Program-made: the position numbers and the translations under genes | The notes under the pieces: generated by a model | What the model was told of the DNA's origin: nothing | Seen by the model: the letters and a program-made list of their open reading frames with translations, nothing else | Database searches by the model: none | Shown: positions 45,137 through 55,080 of the stretch, piece after piece | How positions within the stretch are numbered: position 1 is the first letter of the stretch | How the letters are laid out: each line of letters starts with the position of its first letter | Assembly: GCA_036872755.1 (NCBI GenBank) | Contig: JAVHNS010000003.1 | Coordinates: 310,001 to 374,000, forward strand | Reading direction: 5' to 3' | DNA: 64,000 nt | Source of the DNA: Orbilia blumenaviensis | Lineage: Eukaryota > Ascomycota > Orbiliomycetes > Orbiliales > Orbiliaceae

Positions 45137-46444
45137 ATGGAGTCCCTTCAAAGGCAACTAAGGCAACTCCACAGAGCCATCCGATCCCGAGGCAGTAACC
45201 CAAATTGCGAAACTTCATCTCAACTCGAGGGCTCCCTCGTCTTCAATGACGATGACAACCCCAGCCAGCAACAGCTAGAAGAAACCCCCTCAGAACCCCC
45301 CCAACAAGCCAAAAAACTCACCTTCACAGACCCCTCCCCGCAATCCACAAGCCCACTCTTCTCCCTCCCCGGTGAACTCCGAAACATCATCTGGGAATAC
45401 GCATTGGCACCATACAACGATCCAACCCGTCCATATCCCCAAACCACAGCATACCACCGTCCAGACTACATTGCTCCCAAAATCTCGACTGTAGCTTTAC
45501 TACGTACCTGTAAAGCAGTATATATGGAAGCATGGTACTTACCCTGGACGACCGCCGAGCTAGGATTCTACCTTACAGCCGAAGATAGGCGACCGCCAAA
45601 AGTTGAGACCGTTGAGCGTGTACAGCATATTTTGAATGATCTCCATTCTAAAGGCGTGGACACCACAACCGCGAATGTCCGTGTCTTCGCGCAATTATAC
45701 CGTCTCGAAGACGGTGTGGAGTTGCAAAACATCCTCGGGATGGCACATTTCAAACCTCAATATTTTACGATCACGATCCGTCATACCGATTTCTGGTATT
45801 GGGAGCAAGATGCTACGTTGCGTGTTGGTGGGCAATGGGTCGGGAAATGTAGGTTTCCGGAGAGTGTGAAGGTTATTAGGGTCGAGTTTGAGAGTTTGGA
45901 GAGGAAGAAGGCGCAGGTTGATGAGATTGCGCAGCAGGCGGTGGAGAATTGGCGCTTTATGAGGGAGGATGGGAGGGTTCTGTCTGCCGTTATTAATAAT
46001 AATAACAATAGATACAACAGAACAGAGGGTGGGGATGGTAATAATAGTGCTAAGAAGGTGGAAGGGGAGATGGAGGTTATGAGGTGGACTGGAGGGAGCA
46101 CCTGGCATGGCTTCAGATGGCTTAGAGACGAGATCGACCACAATAAGCTGAGCTACTACGTCAAGACTGTGGTCTGGAGGCTCAAAAGCGAGTCTGACCC
46201 TTCGCTATCTGTCAGCGATAATGTTTGGACAAGGGAAATTTCAGCAACCCATGTACCGGGGCTGGTAGTCTCTGTCAGCACTACAACAGAAAAGGAGCTG
46301 GAGCTGGTAGGCACTTGTGAAGGAGAGACAGTAGCGCAGTTGATGGAGAGGATACGTCTCTGGAGGGCTAAGAATCGGAGATTGGCGAGTAGGACCCACC
46401 GTAGAGCTTATGAGAGGGCCGCGAGGGCCGCGATGGGCCAGTGA
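45137..46444 (+). CDS. LPxELR-type (2EXR/DUF7730-like) protein
   Basis: A single-exon protein of 435 residues. An N-terminal 70 residues rich in Gln, Ser and Asp precede FSLPGELRNIIWEYAL (residues 75-90) and LLRTCKAVYMEAW (121-133), the two hallmarks of a large family of fungal proteins with an F-box-like helical start, often annotated 2EXR or DUF7730. The central part is a mixed domain with TITIRH and FRWLRDEID motifs. The C-terminus is basic (RTHRRAYERAARAA). An Asn-rich insert (INNNNNRYN) sits near residue 290. The start codon follows a poly(A) stretch and is the first ATG after the TATA box. Molecular role unknown; no transmembrane or signal sequence is seen. Confidence 0.85.
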   Translation: MESLQRQLRQLHRAIRSRGSNPNCETSSQLEGSLVFNDDDNPSQQQLEETPSEPPQQAKKLTFTDPSPQSTSPLFSLPGELRNIIWEYALAPYNDPTRPYPQTTAYHRPDYIAPKISTVALLRTCKAVYMEAWYLPWTTAELGFYLTAEDRRPPKVETVERVQHILNDLHSKGVDTTTANVRVFAQLYRLEDGVELQNILGMAHFKPQYFTITIRHTDFWYWEQDATLRVGGQWVGKCRFPESVKVIRVEFESLERKKAQVDEIAQQAVENWRFMREDGRVLSAVINNNNNRYNRTEGGDGNNSAKKVEGEMEVMRWTGGSTWHGFRWLRDEIDHNKLSYYVKTVVWRLKSESDPSLSVSDNVWTREISATHVPGLVVSVSTTTEKELELVGTCEGETVAQLMERIRLWRAKNRRLASRTHRRAYERAARAAMGQ

Positions 46445-48671
46445 ACCTGATTAATATCCTTTTCTCTCCCTCTTCATTCCTTTGCTATCTTAACAGTACC
46501 AATTAGGTATCGATTACTTTTGATTACATGTATAGTAAAACTTAGCTTGATTTTCATAGCCCATCAACTGTAAGCTCGGAATGGCCGTCATGAAGATGTG
46601 AATATAACAGACCTCACTCAATACATTTGAGAGACTCGAAGCATCGGATCGGATGCAAGGGCAATATAAGGCAACCAAAAGACCCCAGTATTACTCGAGA
46701 CTAAGTATTACCGTTAACCGGGCCCAACTCTCAACCAACTAAAGAGAAAGAGCTTAAGCTTCCCAAGCTATGAAAGAAGAACAAAAGAAAAGAAAAAAAC
46801 AACGAAGCTGTTGTCGTCAAAATCACGCGAGGGGAAAAGGTCTCGTCCCACGTAATCCGTTCCGTCAGAAAAAAAAAACGGCAATACCATACCCAGTACG
46901 CCATAGGATCTTCCGTACTTACTCGCAAAAAGAACAAAAAAAAAAAAAAAAGACATGCAGAGACGTTAAACGTCAACATCTTGTCTAGAGGAGTTCCGAG
47001 ATCCGGCTTCAAGGACGAATACCCTTTTTGGGAGGCGGGAACAAATCAGAGCCCACGTCGAGTATCACGTCACACACAAACCGGCATCGTCGACTCCTTC
47101 TTTGACGGGCTTCACCAATCCCTATCCATTTAATCAAAATAGTGAGAGTGCGTGAAAGAGGGTGAGCGCATACTAACGTCAGGGGCAAGTGTACCCGACC
47201 TACTGCCTTCCCCACCTCTCTAACACAGCAGGATATACCGCTGCTGCCCATGGCATACATGCATAATACTTGTGCATGTAGGACCTACAAAATGCATGAT
47301 GGCGAATGATATAATCGACTAGCATCCAATCGCCTCACCACGACGATTTTCAAAACCCCATCCTGAGCCACACATGCCACCAAGAACCTCGGGAAAATTG
47401 GGTGGCTGTCGTCACTTTTTTGTGTGGGTTTTTCTTTGTCCAGTCCAAGTTAGGCGACGTGGGTTTTGTATGTCTAGAGTGGGGCCTTTCTGAGAGGGAT
47501 CAGGGATCAGGGGTATTCGGGTATCTGGTCTACCAGCCGACTCTGTTTTTCCATACACACACACCAAGGCCAAGTCCGATGATGTAACTTCGATCCTTTC
47601 TGGCGATGTCGCTTGGTATTGTTAGCTTCAAGCCCCATTGCATCGAAAGAGGCTGTCATAATTGGACGGCCGGGCTGATGGACCCAGGCTAGGTCACGTC
47701 AACTTTGGCTTGGTTTGTAATTTTGTAAAGTCCGCCCGGGACCGTATCGTATCTTATCATGGAAGCTTCAAATTGACGAGCTTAAGCAAGCAAGCAGACA
47801 AGGCTAGGCGTAAGTCAGTAAAGTGTGAAAATCAAGGCACAGGAACCAGCAGCTACCAGGCCGCAACTGCACTTCAATTGCACTCACTTTCCTTTCTCTC
47901 TCCCTTGCCTCAGTTGCATTGAAGCTGTATGTATGCATGAATCGTAGTGTCGAGTAGAGTAGCAGGCGCCCCACCCAGCCTCTCTCTCGCGCTCTCGAAC
48001 TAGTTTGCAGGAAGCCTCGGGCCATCATCGTCGTCGGACATATGCTGTTTACGTGTACGACTTTCCCATCCAATGGGCGTCCCGTCGCTGGTGTCTCCTC
48101 CCACCCAAATCCATGCATGCATATCCTGCTTTTTCCTCTCACTCTCTCTCTCTTCATTTTTCTTTTTCCTCCCCTCTTATTTTCTTTCTTTCTTTCTTTC
48201 TTTTTTGTGTTCTTCATGACTAAAGTTGCCCTGGTTTGATGTCTTAAAAAAAAAAAAAAGACAGCGGGCGCGGTGGCGACTGTCCCATCTGTGCCAATTG
48301 GACTCGCAGCGACCAGCCCATTTCAAACTGATAACGTACCTTTTCCCGTCCTTCCTGGCTGGCGGCTCTTACGTAGGAGAGAACTCAATTACATTAGATA
48401 GAATAGAATAAAATAAATAAATCTTCTTCTCTCTTCCTCCTCTTCTCTTCCTTTTCTTTCTTCTTCAACCTGCTTTCCTCATCTCCCAGCTGTGTCTATA
48501 AGAACATCCCCATCAGATACCCAATCATCACCTTTCGCAATTGCTTCAATTCGAATAAACAGGTTCATTCCATTCGCTGCTCTTCCTCTTAAAGAAGAAT
48601 AATAAATCATCCCTTCTCCTCCTCCTTCGTTTTTTTCCCCTGTCGAATCCAGTACACAGAAATCAGACACA
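46445..48671. other. Long intergenic region
   Basis: 2.2 kb with poly(A) runs (46871, 46937, 48248), a (CTTT)n tract near 48180-48204 and a long C/T tract at 48420-48480 that is probably part of the promoter or leader of the next gene. Short frames on both strands look like chance. No RNA gene recognised. Confidence 0.6.
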
Positions 48672-49786
48672 ATGGCTGGCTTCAAGAAACTCATCACATA
48701 CGCTCCTCTCGTCCTTCTTGCTGGTAGCGGCCGTGTTGCTGCTCAGGCTGCTACTACTGATGCCAATCCCGTGGTTCAGGTCACTGCGTAAGTATTTCAA
48801 TCTCTGGCTTCCTTCTTTTTTCGTTTGATTGAGTGATTGAGGGTGGTTATGCTGTGATGTCTTGTACTCCTTCCTCTTTTTCTTGACGCTGCTGGTATGA
48901 TGGAGGTGTGTTGTTGGTGGTTGGCTGCACTGGCACTGGCACTGGCTGGCACTGGCTGGTACTGGCTGGCTGGCTGGCTGCCAGCTAGGCTACCTACTAC
49001 CTAGACAGGCTAAACACCCCCATCTATCCATATATCTATCCATCCATCTATTCACCTACTGTAACGGATAGATAGATATCGATATATGGATATCATCATG
49101 CGAACTAGATGGAACTAGGGCAGCCTGGCTAATACGTGAAATGAATATGTAGTATCACTGCGACCGACAGCGTCGTTGTTGTCGCCGTCCCGTATACCAC
49201 TGTTGTCGACGGGGCCACTACAGTCTTGACCACTGAAGTCTCGACTACCCTCCCCATCCCCACCGGTGCCCAGGGTTCCATCACTTCGATTGCTGGATCC
49301 GCCACTTCAGCCATCGCATCCATCTCTTCCGACCTTGCCTCCCTCTCTTCGGCCATCGAATCCATCTCCTCTGAGGCTTCTGCTGCCATCTCCGGCACCA
49401 CACTCGTCACCAGCACCGTCGAAAACACCCTTGTCACCACTGGAACCAACTCCCTCTACCTCGTTTCCTCCGGCACCACCATCGTCTCCAACGGTGTCAC
49501 CAGCATCATTCCCGAAGTCACCGTCTCAACCATTGAGAGTGTTTACACCTCCACATCCAGAGATACCGCCGTTACCACCTTCGTCAGCACCACGGGAGTC
49601 ATCGGTAACGCCACTGCCACTACTGGCAGTGGAGAGGAGACCGACGGTACTGGACCAACTGGCACTGGCACTCAGACTGGACCCACCACAAGCACCAGCT
49701 CTCCGGCCGCTGCTGCTAACATCAAGGTTCCGGTTGAGATGGGAGGTTTGGTGTTGGCTGTCTTGATGGCCGTTGGGTTGTTTTGA
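48672..49786 (+). CDS. GPI-anchored Ser/Thr-rich cell-wall protein, two exons
   Basis: Exon 1 is 48672-48787 and exon 2 is 49153-49786; the 365-nt intron begins GTAAGT, has CTAAT near 49129 and ends TAG. The product is 249 residues. A signal peptide (about residues 1-25, with LVLLAG and AAQA) is followed by a Ser/Thr/Val-rich mucin-like region with repeated TSIxS and TTxVS phrases, an N-glycosylation site in GNATA, a Gly/Thr-rich linker, and a C-terminal hydrophobic tail (GGLVLAVLMAVGLF) of GPI-signal type. It is most likely a secreted protein linked to membrane or wall glucan. Homology beyond this class is not recognised. The intron is long for a filamentous fungus because it contains GGCACT/GGCT and ATCC-type repeats. 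Confidence 0.82.
48920..48985. repeat. GGCACT/GGCT microsatellite inside the intron
   Basis: Tandem GGCACT units pass into GGCT units. It lies wholly in the intron of the GPI-protein gene. Confidence 0.8.
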
Positions 49787-51269
49787 ATTAGTTGAAGTAT
49801 CCACCTCACTTCTTCTTTTTCTCTTTATATGACCGATCAGACGCATGGAACGGTTTCCCTTTTTTTTTCTTTCACTTCTTCTACCTTACAAGGAGATGGG
49901 ATTGTTCTCCCATCTCTCTGTTTTTATTTTTATTTTTATTGTTACCATGCATTACATAAACCCGCCTTGCATGCTGCTTTTATATCCCCAGACGCCCGCA
50001 ATGCATTCACGTCTAATATCGTACCGCTTTTTATAATGTCACCCCCATTCCCTTAGCAAAAATACCCTTGATCGAAATGTTAATGATAATGAACTGAACC
50101 GAAACAAGCGGGGAAATTCCACACGGGCCGTCTCTTTCCTTTTTTCCTTCTTTTCCCGTTTCCTTTAGCTACTTTAAATACGGAGAATGAGAGAACGAAA
50201 GAGAAAAAAACAATGATAATGAAATAATTCTTAATAAAAAACTTTTTTAAAAAAAAACTAAAAACTACCTTTGTAGCGAATTAAAGATAGATGCCGTAGA
50301 AAATGGGTCTAAGATGAGTGTACTGAAGCTAATTAGATCCTCAATGCGGGGAAACATACCGGTACCCACATAACTGTAAAGTATCCGCGTATTTACGTCA
50401 CCCCTCCCACGAGACTACAAACACGCCACCCCTCTGCAGACTAACCTATCAATCCGGAATCTAGGTACCTAGTTAGTTCCATACACCAACATTAGCACTA
50501 TGCCAATTGAATCTATAACCCTAATAAAGCAGTGAATGGTATAATATTAGTTCCCCAACCGCCGATCTTTCAGATTAAAACCAAAACATACACAGGAGAG
50601 AGAGAGGGAGGGAGGGATGGGGAATATTATACAAATATAAGTAAATATTAAAGCGTCTATCCAACTGCCCTTACCATACCTCAGCTCTACTCTACCTTAT
50701 CAGCTGCTTTTCTTCTTTTTTTTTTTTTCTTGTGACTGCGACCTTTGCATTATAAGTTACCCATAACCAACAGCAGCAACAGCAGCCGACTAACCAGCAA
50801 AGAGGACATCTTGCTTTCTATTTCTATATTTATACCCCGCCTCGTGGATTATCATAAAATGAAAATATAGCAAGCTGTCTATTCACCTGCTGTCTGTTAC
50901 CCGCGGGGGTGAGAATATAGAACAATACAAAATAAAAATAAAATGAAGTAAAATAGCAGATTGTTATGTTCTTCGGATTTGTTACGCTTTCGTTAAAAGA
51001 TACGCGGGAGAAACAGCCACTCACCGCCCATCCTATGCCAATCACGAGCGTAGAGTCTACCTATTACCTACCTACTTGATAAACTATATATATCCTACCT
51101 ACCTAGGTAGTTATCTAGTATCTTCCAGTACAATCTACCTATCTTTCATAAGCTTCACAGACCCTGGATACGAAAAGTTGGTCGGCCGGCCAGCCCAATA
51201 TAATTAAATTTATTATAATATAATAGATTCAAATCCAAATCTAAATAATAAAAAAGGAATAAGAAAACC
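49787..51269. other. Intergenic region upstream of the F-box-like cluster
   Basis: No convincing gene. It holds a TAGGTACCTA palindrome at 50462-50471, a TACCTAGGTA palindrome at 51100-51109 amid TACC repeats, and a GAGAGAGGGAGG tract near 50596. Confidence 0.6.
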
Positions 51270-52241
51270 ATGCCACTGACAATAAATTCCCTGCCCCCGG
51301 AACTCCACCTCGAGATCCTATCCCACATCCTAGGCCTATCCGCCGACGAATTCTTCAACCAAATACTCGCCAGCAAAACCCTACCGATATGGCGAGACCT
51401 CCTGGCCGCCTCCCGCTCCATCCGAACCACCACCCGCTACGTCTACTCACGCAACCAACCGGACGTCGGAATCCACAAAATTCTACATCACACGGATCAA
51501 CCATGTCGATCGAACAGTGCCTGTCACGGTCTGCAGGCGGTGTACAACCCCAGAACGTCTAGAATTGAGCTGTGTCTTTATGCCGGTTTGGGCCTGGGGC
51601 ATGTGTGTGTTATCGGGGGTCCTGTTTTTACATTGCCGTGGGGATGGAATAATGAGGGTGCTGGTGCTGATGCTAGTTCTGATATTGCGAGGAAGGGGAG
51701 GAGGTGGGAAAAGTTGCCTATTGATCATCCGTTTTTGGATGAACCTGTTGTTTTGATCAAGTCTTCCTGTGAGAGATGCGGCGGGCAGAGACATCGAGTT
51801 GAAGCAGCACCTGCGACTCAGCCTCTTCCTCATTCTCCTACTTCTCCTGCTGCTGCTAGTAGCTACGACGATGACGACGACGGCGGTTCAGCGGCTTCAA
51901 AACCCTCATTAGCCAGCATTGTCCGGCCCGCGAGCACACGCCAACGCTCAGACCCGATTAAATTCCTCCTCACAGTCCACGACTGTAGACTCCTCATCGA
52001 TGATGCAGTGTACGATTATTATGATGATAAAATCATCCTCCCACCGTGTTCCGACCCCTCACGGTTTTTCACTGTCAGAGAGATGGTGACTGAAGCTACA
52101 AGGTTAGTGATATCGAGGAATTTATCTGAAATCTTTCATGCGATCAGTGATCGTAAACAGTGGGGCGGGCATTGGATATTCGAGGCGAGGTATTCTAGTG
52201 AGGTGACGGTTATGCTGAATATGTCCGTTTGTGGGATTTGA
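51270..52241 (+). CDS. F-box-like protein 1 of the tandem cluster
   Basis: A 323-residue, single-exon protein. The N-terminus NSLPPELHLEILSHIL starts an F-box-like helix bundle (about residues 5-55) of the kind that binds Skp1 in SCF ubiquitin ligases. Then come VGIHKILHH (about 70), HPFLDEPVVLIK with a CERC pair (about 150-170), a variable Ser/Ala/Asp-rich insert, DPIKFLLTVHDCRL (about 230) and WIFEARYSSEVTVML near the end. These blocks recur in the next two genes, so the three are paralogues. The start context ACCATGCCACTGAC is shared with gene 2. As no WD or LRR repeats are present, the substrate-binding part is unknown. Confidence 0.82.
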   Translation: MPLTINSLPPELHLEILSHILGLSADEFFNQILASKTLPIWRDLLAASRSIRTTTRYVYSRNQPDVGIHKILHHTDQPCRSNSACHGLQAVYNPRTSRIELCLYAGLGLGHVCVIGGPVFTLPWGWNNEGAGADASSDIARKGRRWEKLPIDHPFLDEPVVLIKSSCERCGGQRHRVEAAPATQPLPHSPTSPAAASSYDDDDDGGSAASKPSLASIVRPASTRQRSDPIKFLLTVHDCRLLIDDAVYDYYDDKIILPPCSDPSRFFTVREMVTEATRLVISRNLSEIFHAISDRKQWGGHWIFEARYSSEVTVMLNMSVCGI

Positions 52242-52944
52242 TATTTTTTTGTCCCTGGGGGCTTTCTGTATACGATAGTGGGAGGTCTGGCTTGGGAATT
52301 GATACCTTATATCGTCTACATGCATACGCTTTATGGTATATCATGAGACACTATTCTACTATGTATCTTAAAACTTTTTTTTTTTTTCTCCAGCGAATGG
52401 AAAAAAGAATAAAAGACGCATATAGATATACTCAAACATGACCGGCGTCCTTAGTTAGTCGCACGAAGTGTTAGTCTTAACTTAAGGGAACCATACTAGA
52501 TTCTCTGTTTTCTCAAGGTAAAATTAGCCGATTACGTGTGTATACTTAAAATTCAGTATCTAATTTAAGTACAGTGGCCTCTACTTTCGATTCTGCCACC
52601 TCGAGTAGCTTCCATTTATATCTTCAGCCACGTTAGAACTTCTGATACTATTTTTAATTATAAAGGTCAACATGAAAATTCGAGATCGCTCGATGCCAGC
52701 ATTAAATCGAATTAATTAATTCCATTTAGTCGCGATCTGAATACACTCCCAAATCAAGACACCGTGTATATCTTAATTAGCATCTTGAATCTCGTTTTGT
52801 AATATATATACCGACTCATATACATACACAAGATATCTCAGATTTCACAAACATTCAACTCTTTCAATTTGTATTTTTCAGAAGAATATACCTAGTATAC
52901 AAGTACCGACTCGATATTAAATAATCAATCAAATCAAATCAACC
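52242..52944. other. Intergenic region between F-box-like genes 1 and 2
   Basis: AT-leaning, with no gene. It includes TACCTAGTA near 52891 and probable promoter elements of gene 2. Confidence 0.55.
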
Positions 52945-53946
52945 ATGCCACTGACCAGCCTCCCCCCCGAAATCCACATCGAAATCCTCACCTACATCAC
53001 CGACGAAATCCTCGACCAAATCGCCGCCAGCGCCGCCTACCCGCTCTGGAGCGAACTCCTAACCACCTCCCGTACCTTCCTCAAATCCCGCTACTTCTTC
53101 TCCAAAGCCTCACCAAGCGTCGGAATCCACAAGCTTCTATTCCACCCGGATGATGGGTACACCCAATGGTACGGCCCCTCTCTGCGTTTAGAGACAGTGT
53201 ATAACAGTGAAAGGTCTACGATGGAGGAATTTGCGTATGGGAATACGAATTGTCATTCATGTAGGGCTTGCGGCTGTTTTTCTCGGCGGCAGGAGGTGTT
53301 AGGATTCGGTCATCGGTTTTTGGATGAGCGGGTGGTGTGGATTGAGAGGCTGCCTGTTGCGGCTGTGGCTGCTGGTAGTACTGGGGTATTACGGATTACA
53401 GAACCTGCGGCGTCTCAGTCTGATGCTGCAGACTTTACGGATACTTCTACTACTGCTACTTCTACTGCTACTGCTACTACTACTGTCGACGGCGATGACA
53501 ACGATAACGACGACGACGAAGATACTCACAGCTCCTCACCAGAACCAGACCCAGACCCAGACCTCATAAAATTCATAGTCACAGTCCGTGACTGCAGACT
53601 CTCCTGCGACATGGACGTCGAAGAAAAACACTACTTCCGCAACCACCAAGTCCTTCTACCGTATCTAGGACCATCAGCATGGGATCTTACCGTCCAACAG
53701 CTTTTGCATAAGGCCGCAGAGATGGAGACACCGCGGGTTTTGACGAACGCGTTGAACGGGAGACCCGGGCCGTGGGGTGGGATCAGGATGTTCGAGGTGA
53801 GGTATTCTGGGGGTGTGAGGGTTATGATGTTGGTGGATACTGTGTTTTATATGAGAAATAACCCCCCGCCGAGCATTGAGAGGGAGGAGGAGATTGTAGC
53901 GGGGGTTTTGGCGCTCTTTGACGACGCTGATAAGGCTAGAATTTGA
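52945..53946 (+). CDS. F-box-like protein 2 of the tandem cluster
   Basis: A 333-residue, single-exon protein starting MPLTSLPPEIHIEILTYI, an F-box-like helix bundle to about residue 50. Shared blocks are VGIHKLLFHPDDG (about 68), a Cys-rich stretch CHSCRACGC (about 112-120), HRFLDERVVWIE (about 128), LIKFIVTVRDCRL (about 210) and RMFEVRYSGGVRVMML (about 280). Between them sits a low-complexity Thr/Ala/Asp insert (TSTATATTT, DDNDNDDDED). The order is the same as in gene 1, which fits tandem duplication followed by divergence of the insert. The function is probably a substrate adaptor of an SCF-type ligase, inferred only from the N-terminus. Confidence 0.82.
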   Translation: MPLTSLPPEIHIEILTYITDEILDQIAASAAYPLWSELLTTSRTFLKSRYFFSKASPSVGIHKLLFHPDDGYTQWYGPSLRLETVYNSERSTMEEFAYGNTNCHSCRACGCFSRRQEVLGFGHRFLDERVVWIERLPVAAVAAGSTGVLRITEPAASQSDAADFTDTSTTATSTATATTTVDGDDNDNDDDEDTHSSSPEPDPDPDLIKFIVTVRDCRLSCDMDVEEKHYFRNHQVLLPYLGPSAWDLTVQQLLHKAAEMETPRVLTNALNGRPGPWGGIRMFEVRYSGGVRVMMLVDTVFYMRNNPPPSIEREEEIVAGVLALFDDADKARI

Positions 53947-54414
53947 TTATATACATGCATGCATACATGCTATCGTTGTGATACGTTATGTTATCTTATG
54001 TATATACGAGCTCAGTCAGCCGATTTATATTCTGCAATCCCTAGTTGGATTCACGACCGCTATGTGTTTACTCAAGGAGGTGTATTGTATCATTGATTGG
54101 TGGATATCGATATCTATAATACTATCTACAGTTCCGTTAATTAAGCCGTTTTATCTCCAATAGAGTCTCTTACAGGTTTGACGAAAGGACTCCATAGTAG
54201 GCTCGTCTATATAATGGTATCCGATCTAGTACTATATCTCATCTAAATATAGCCTTATACCCACTGATCAGCTTGCCAAATAAATATATTTATACAGTGA
54301 ATTATATATATAGTACCAACTGCGTAAATCACTAATTCGTGGAGCGAAAGTATCTCTGCAGGGAATGAATTAGATAGAGCGTCCATACCGATCTACTGGT
54401 ACACTGTATGGCGT
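53947..54414. other. Intergenic region left of the MITE-like element
   Basis: No gene recognised; AT-leaning spacer. Confidence 0.5.
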
Positions 54415-54906
54415 GCCAAAATGAAAAAAAGGATTTCAATGTGCAATACCCATTGCAAGTATCTGTTTAAATTACACATAAATATGAAAAATAAATAAAA
54501 TATACATACATACATACATCATATATCCTATCAATTGCAATCACAACAATGACTATAATGCTCAGCAATAATCACGACACTCAGCGATGGCCATAGCGCT
54601 CAGCAATGACTATAACACTTAGCATTATATTAGCCACAGTGCTTAATATTAATACTGGTTATGGTGTTTAACACTAGTTATGGCATTAATACTAACTTCA
54701 ATATTAATAAAAATTTTAACTATGGTTTTATTATTATTATTGAGTGTTATAGTCATTGCTGAGTGTTGTGATTATTACTAAGTGTTATAATTAGTCATTG
54801 TTGTGATCGTGGCTGTATTGTGACTAATAAAATTTATGATGTATATAATTTAAACACATACTTCAAGTTGAATATTGCACATCGAAATTCTTTTTTTCAT
54901 TTTGGC
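54415..54906. mobile_element. MITE-like element with long terminal inverted repeats
   Basis: 492 bp. The left end GCCAAAATGAAAAAAAG is matched in inverse at the right end (CTTTTTTTCATTTTGGC), and similarity continues inward for about 70-80 bases (including ATGTGCAATA and TGTTTAAATTA). The interior holds about four imperfect ~19-bp units like AATGACTATAACACTCAGC on the left and inverted counterparts on the right. No coding capacity. It fits a non-autonomous DNA transposon. No clear target duplication was found, so the exact ends are uncertain. Confidence 0.72.
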
Positions 54907-55080
54907 CCTCCGACTACCTGCCTACCTAGCCTACCTACATCCCAACCTAGGTAGTTAGCACTCAGTCTTCCGTTCTCAGACATCGCCAATTGAATCCAAA
55001 GAGCCCTTACGGTATCATATATATAACACCAAGCTGTAAAAAAAAAAAAAAAAAATGAAAAGAAAAGAAAAGAAACGAAA

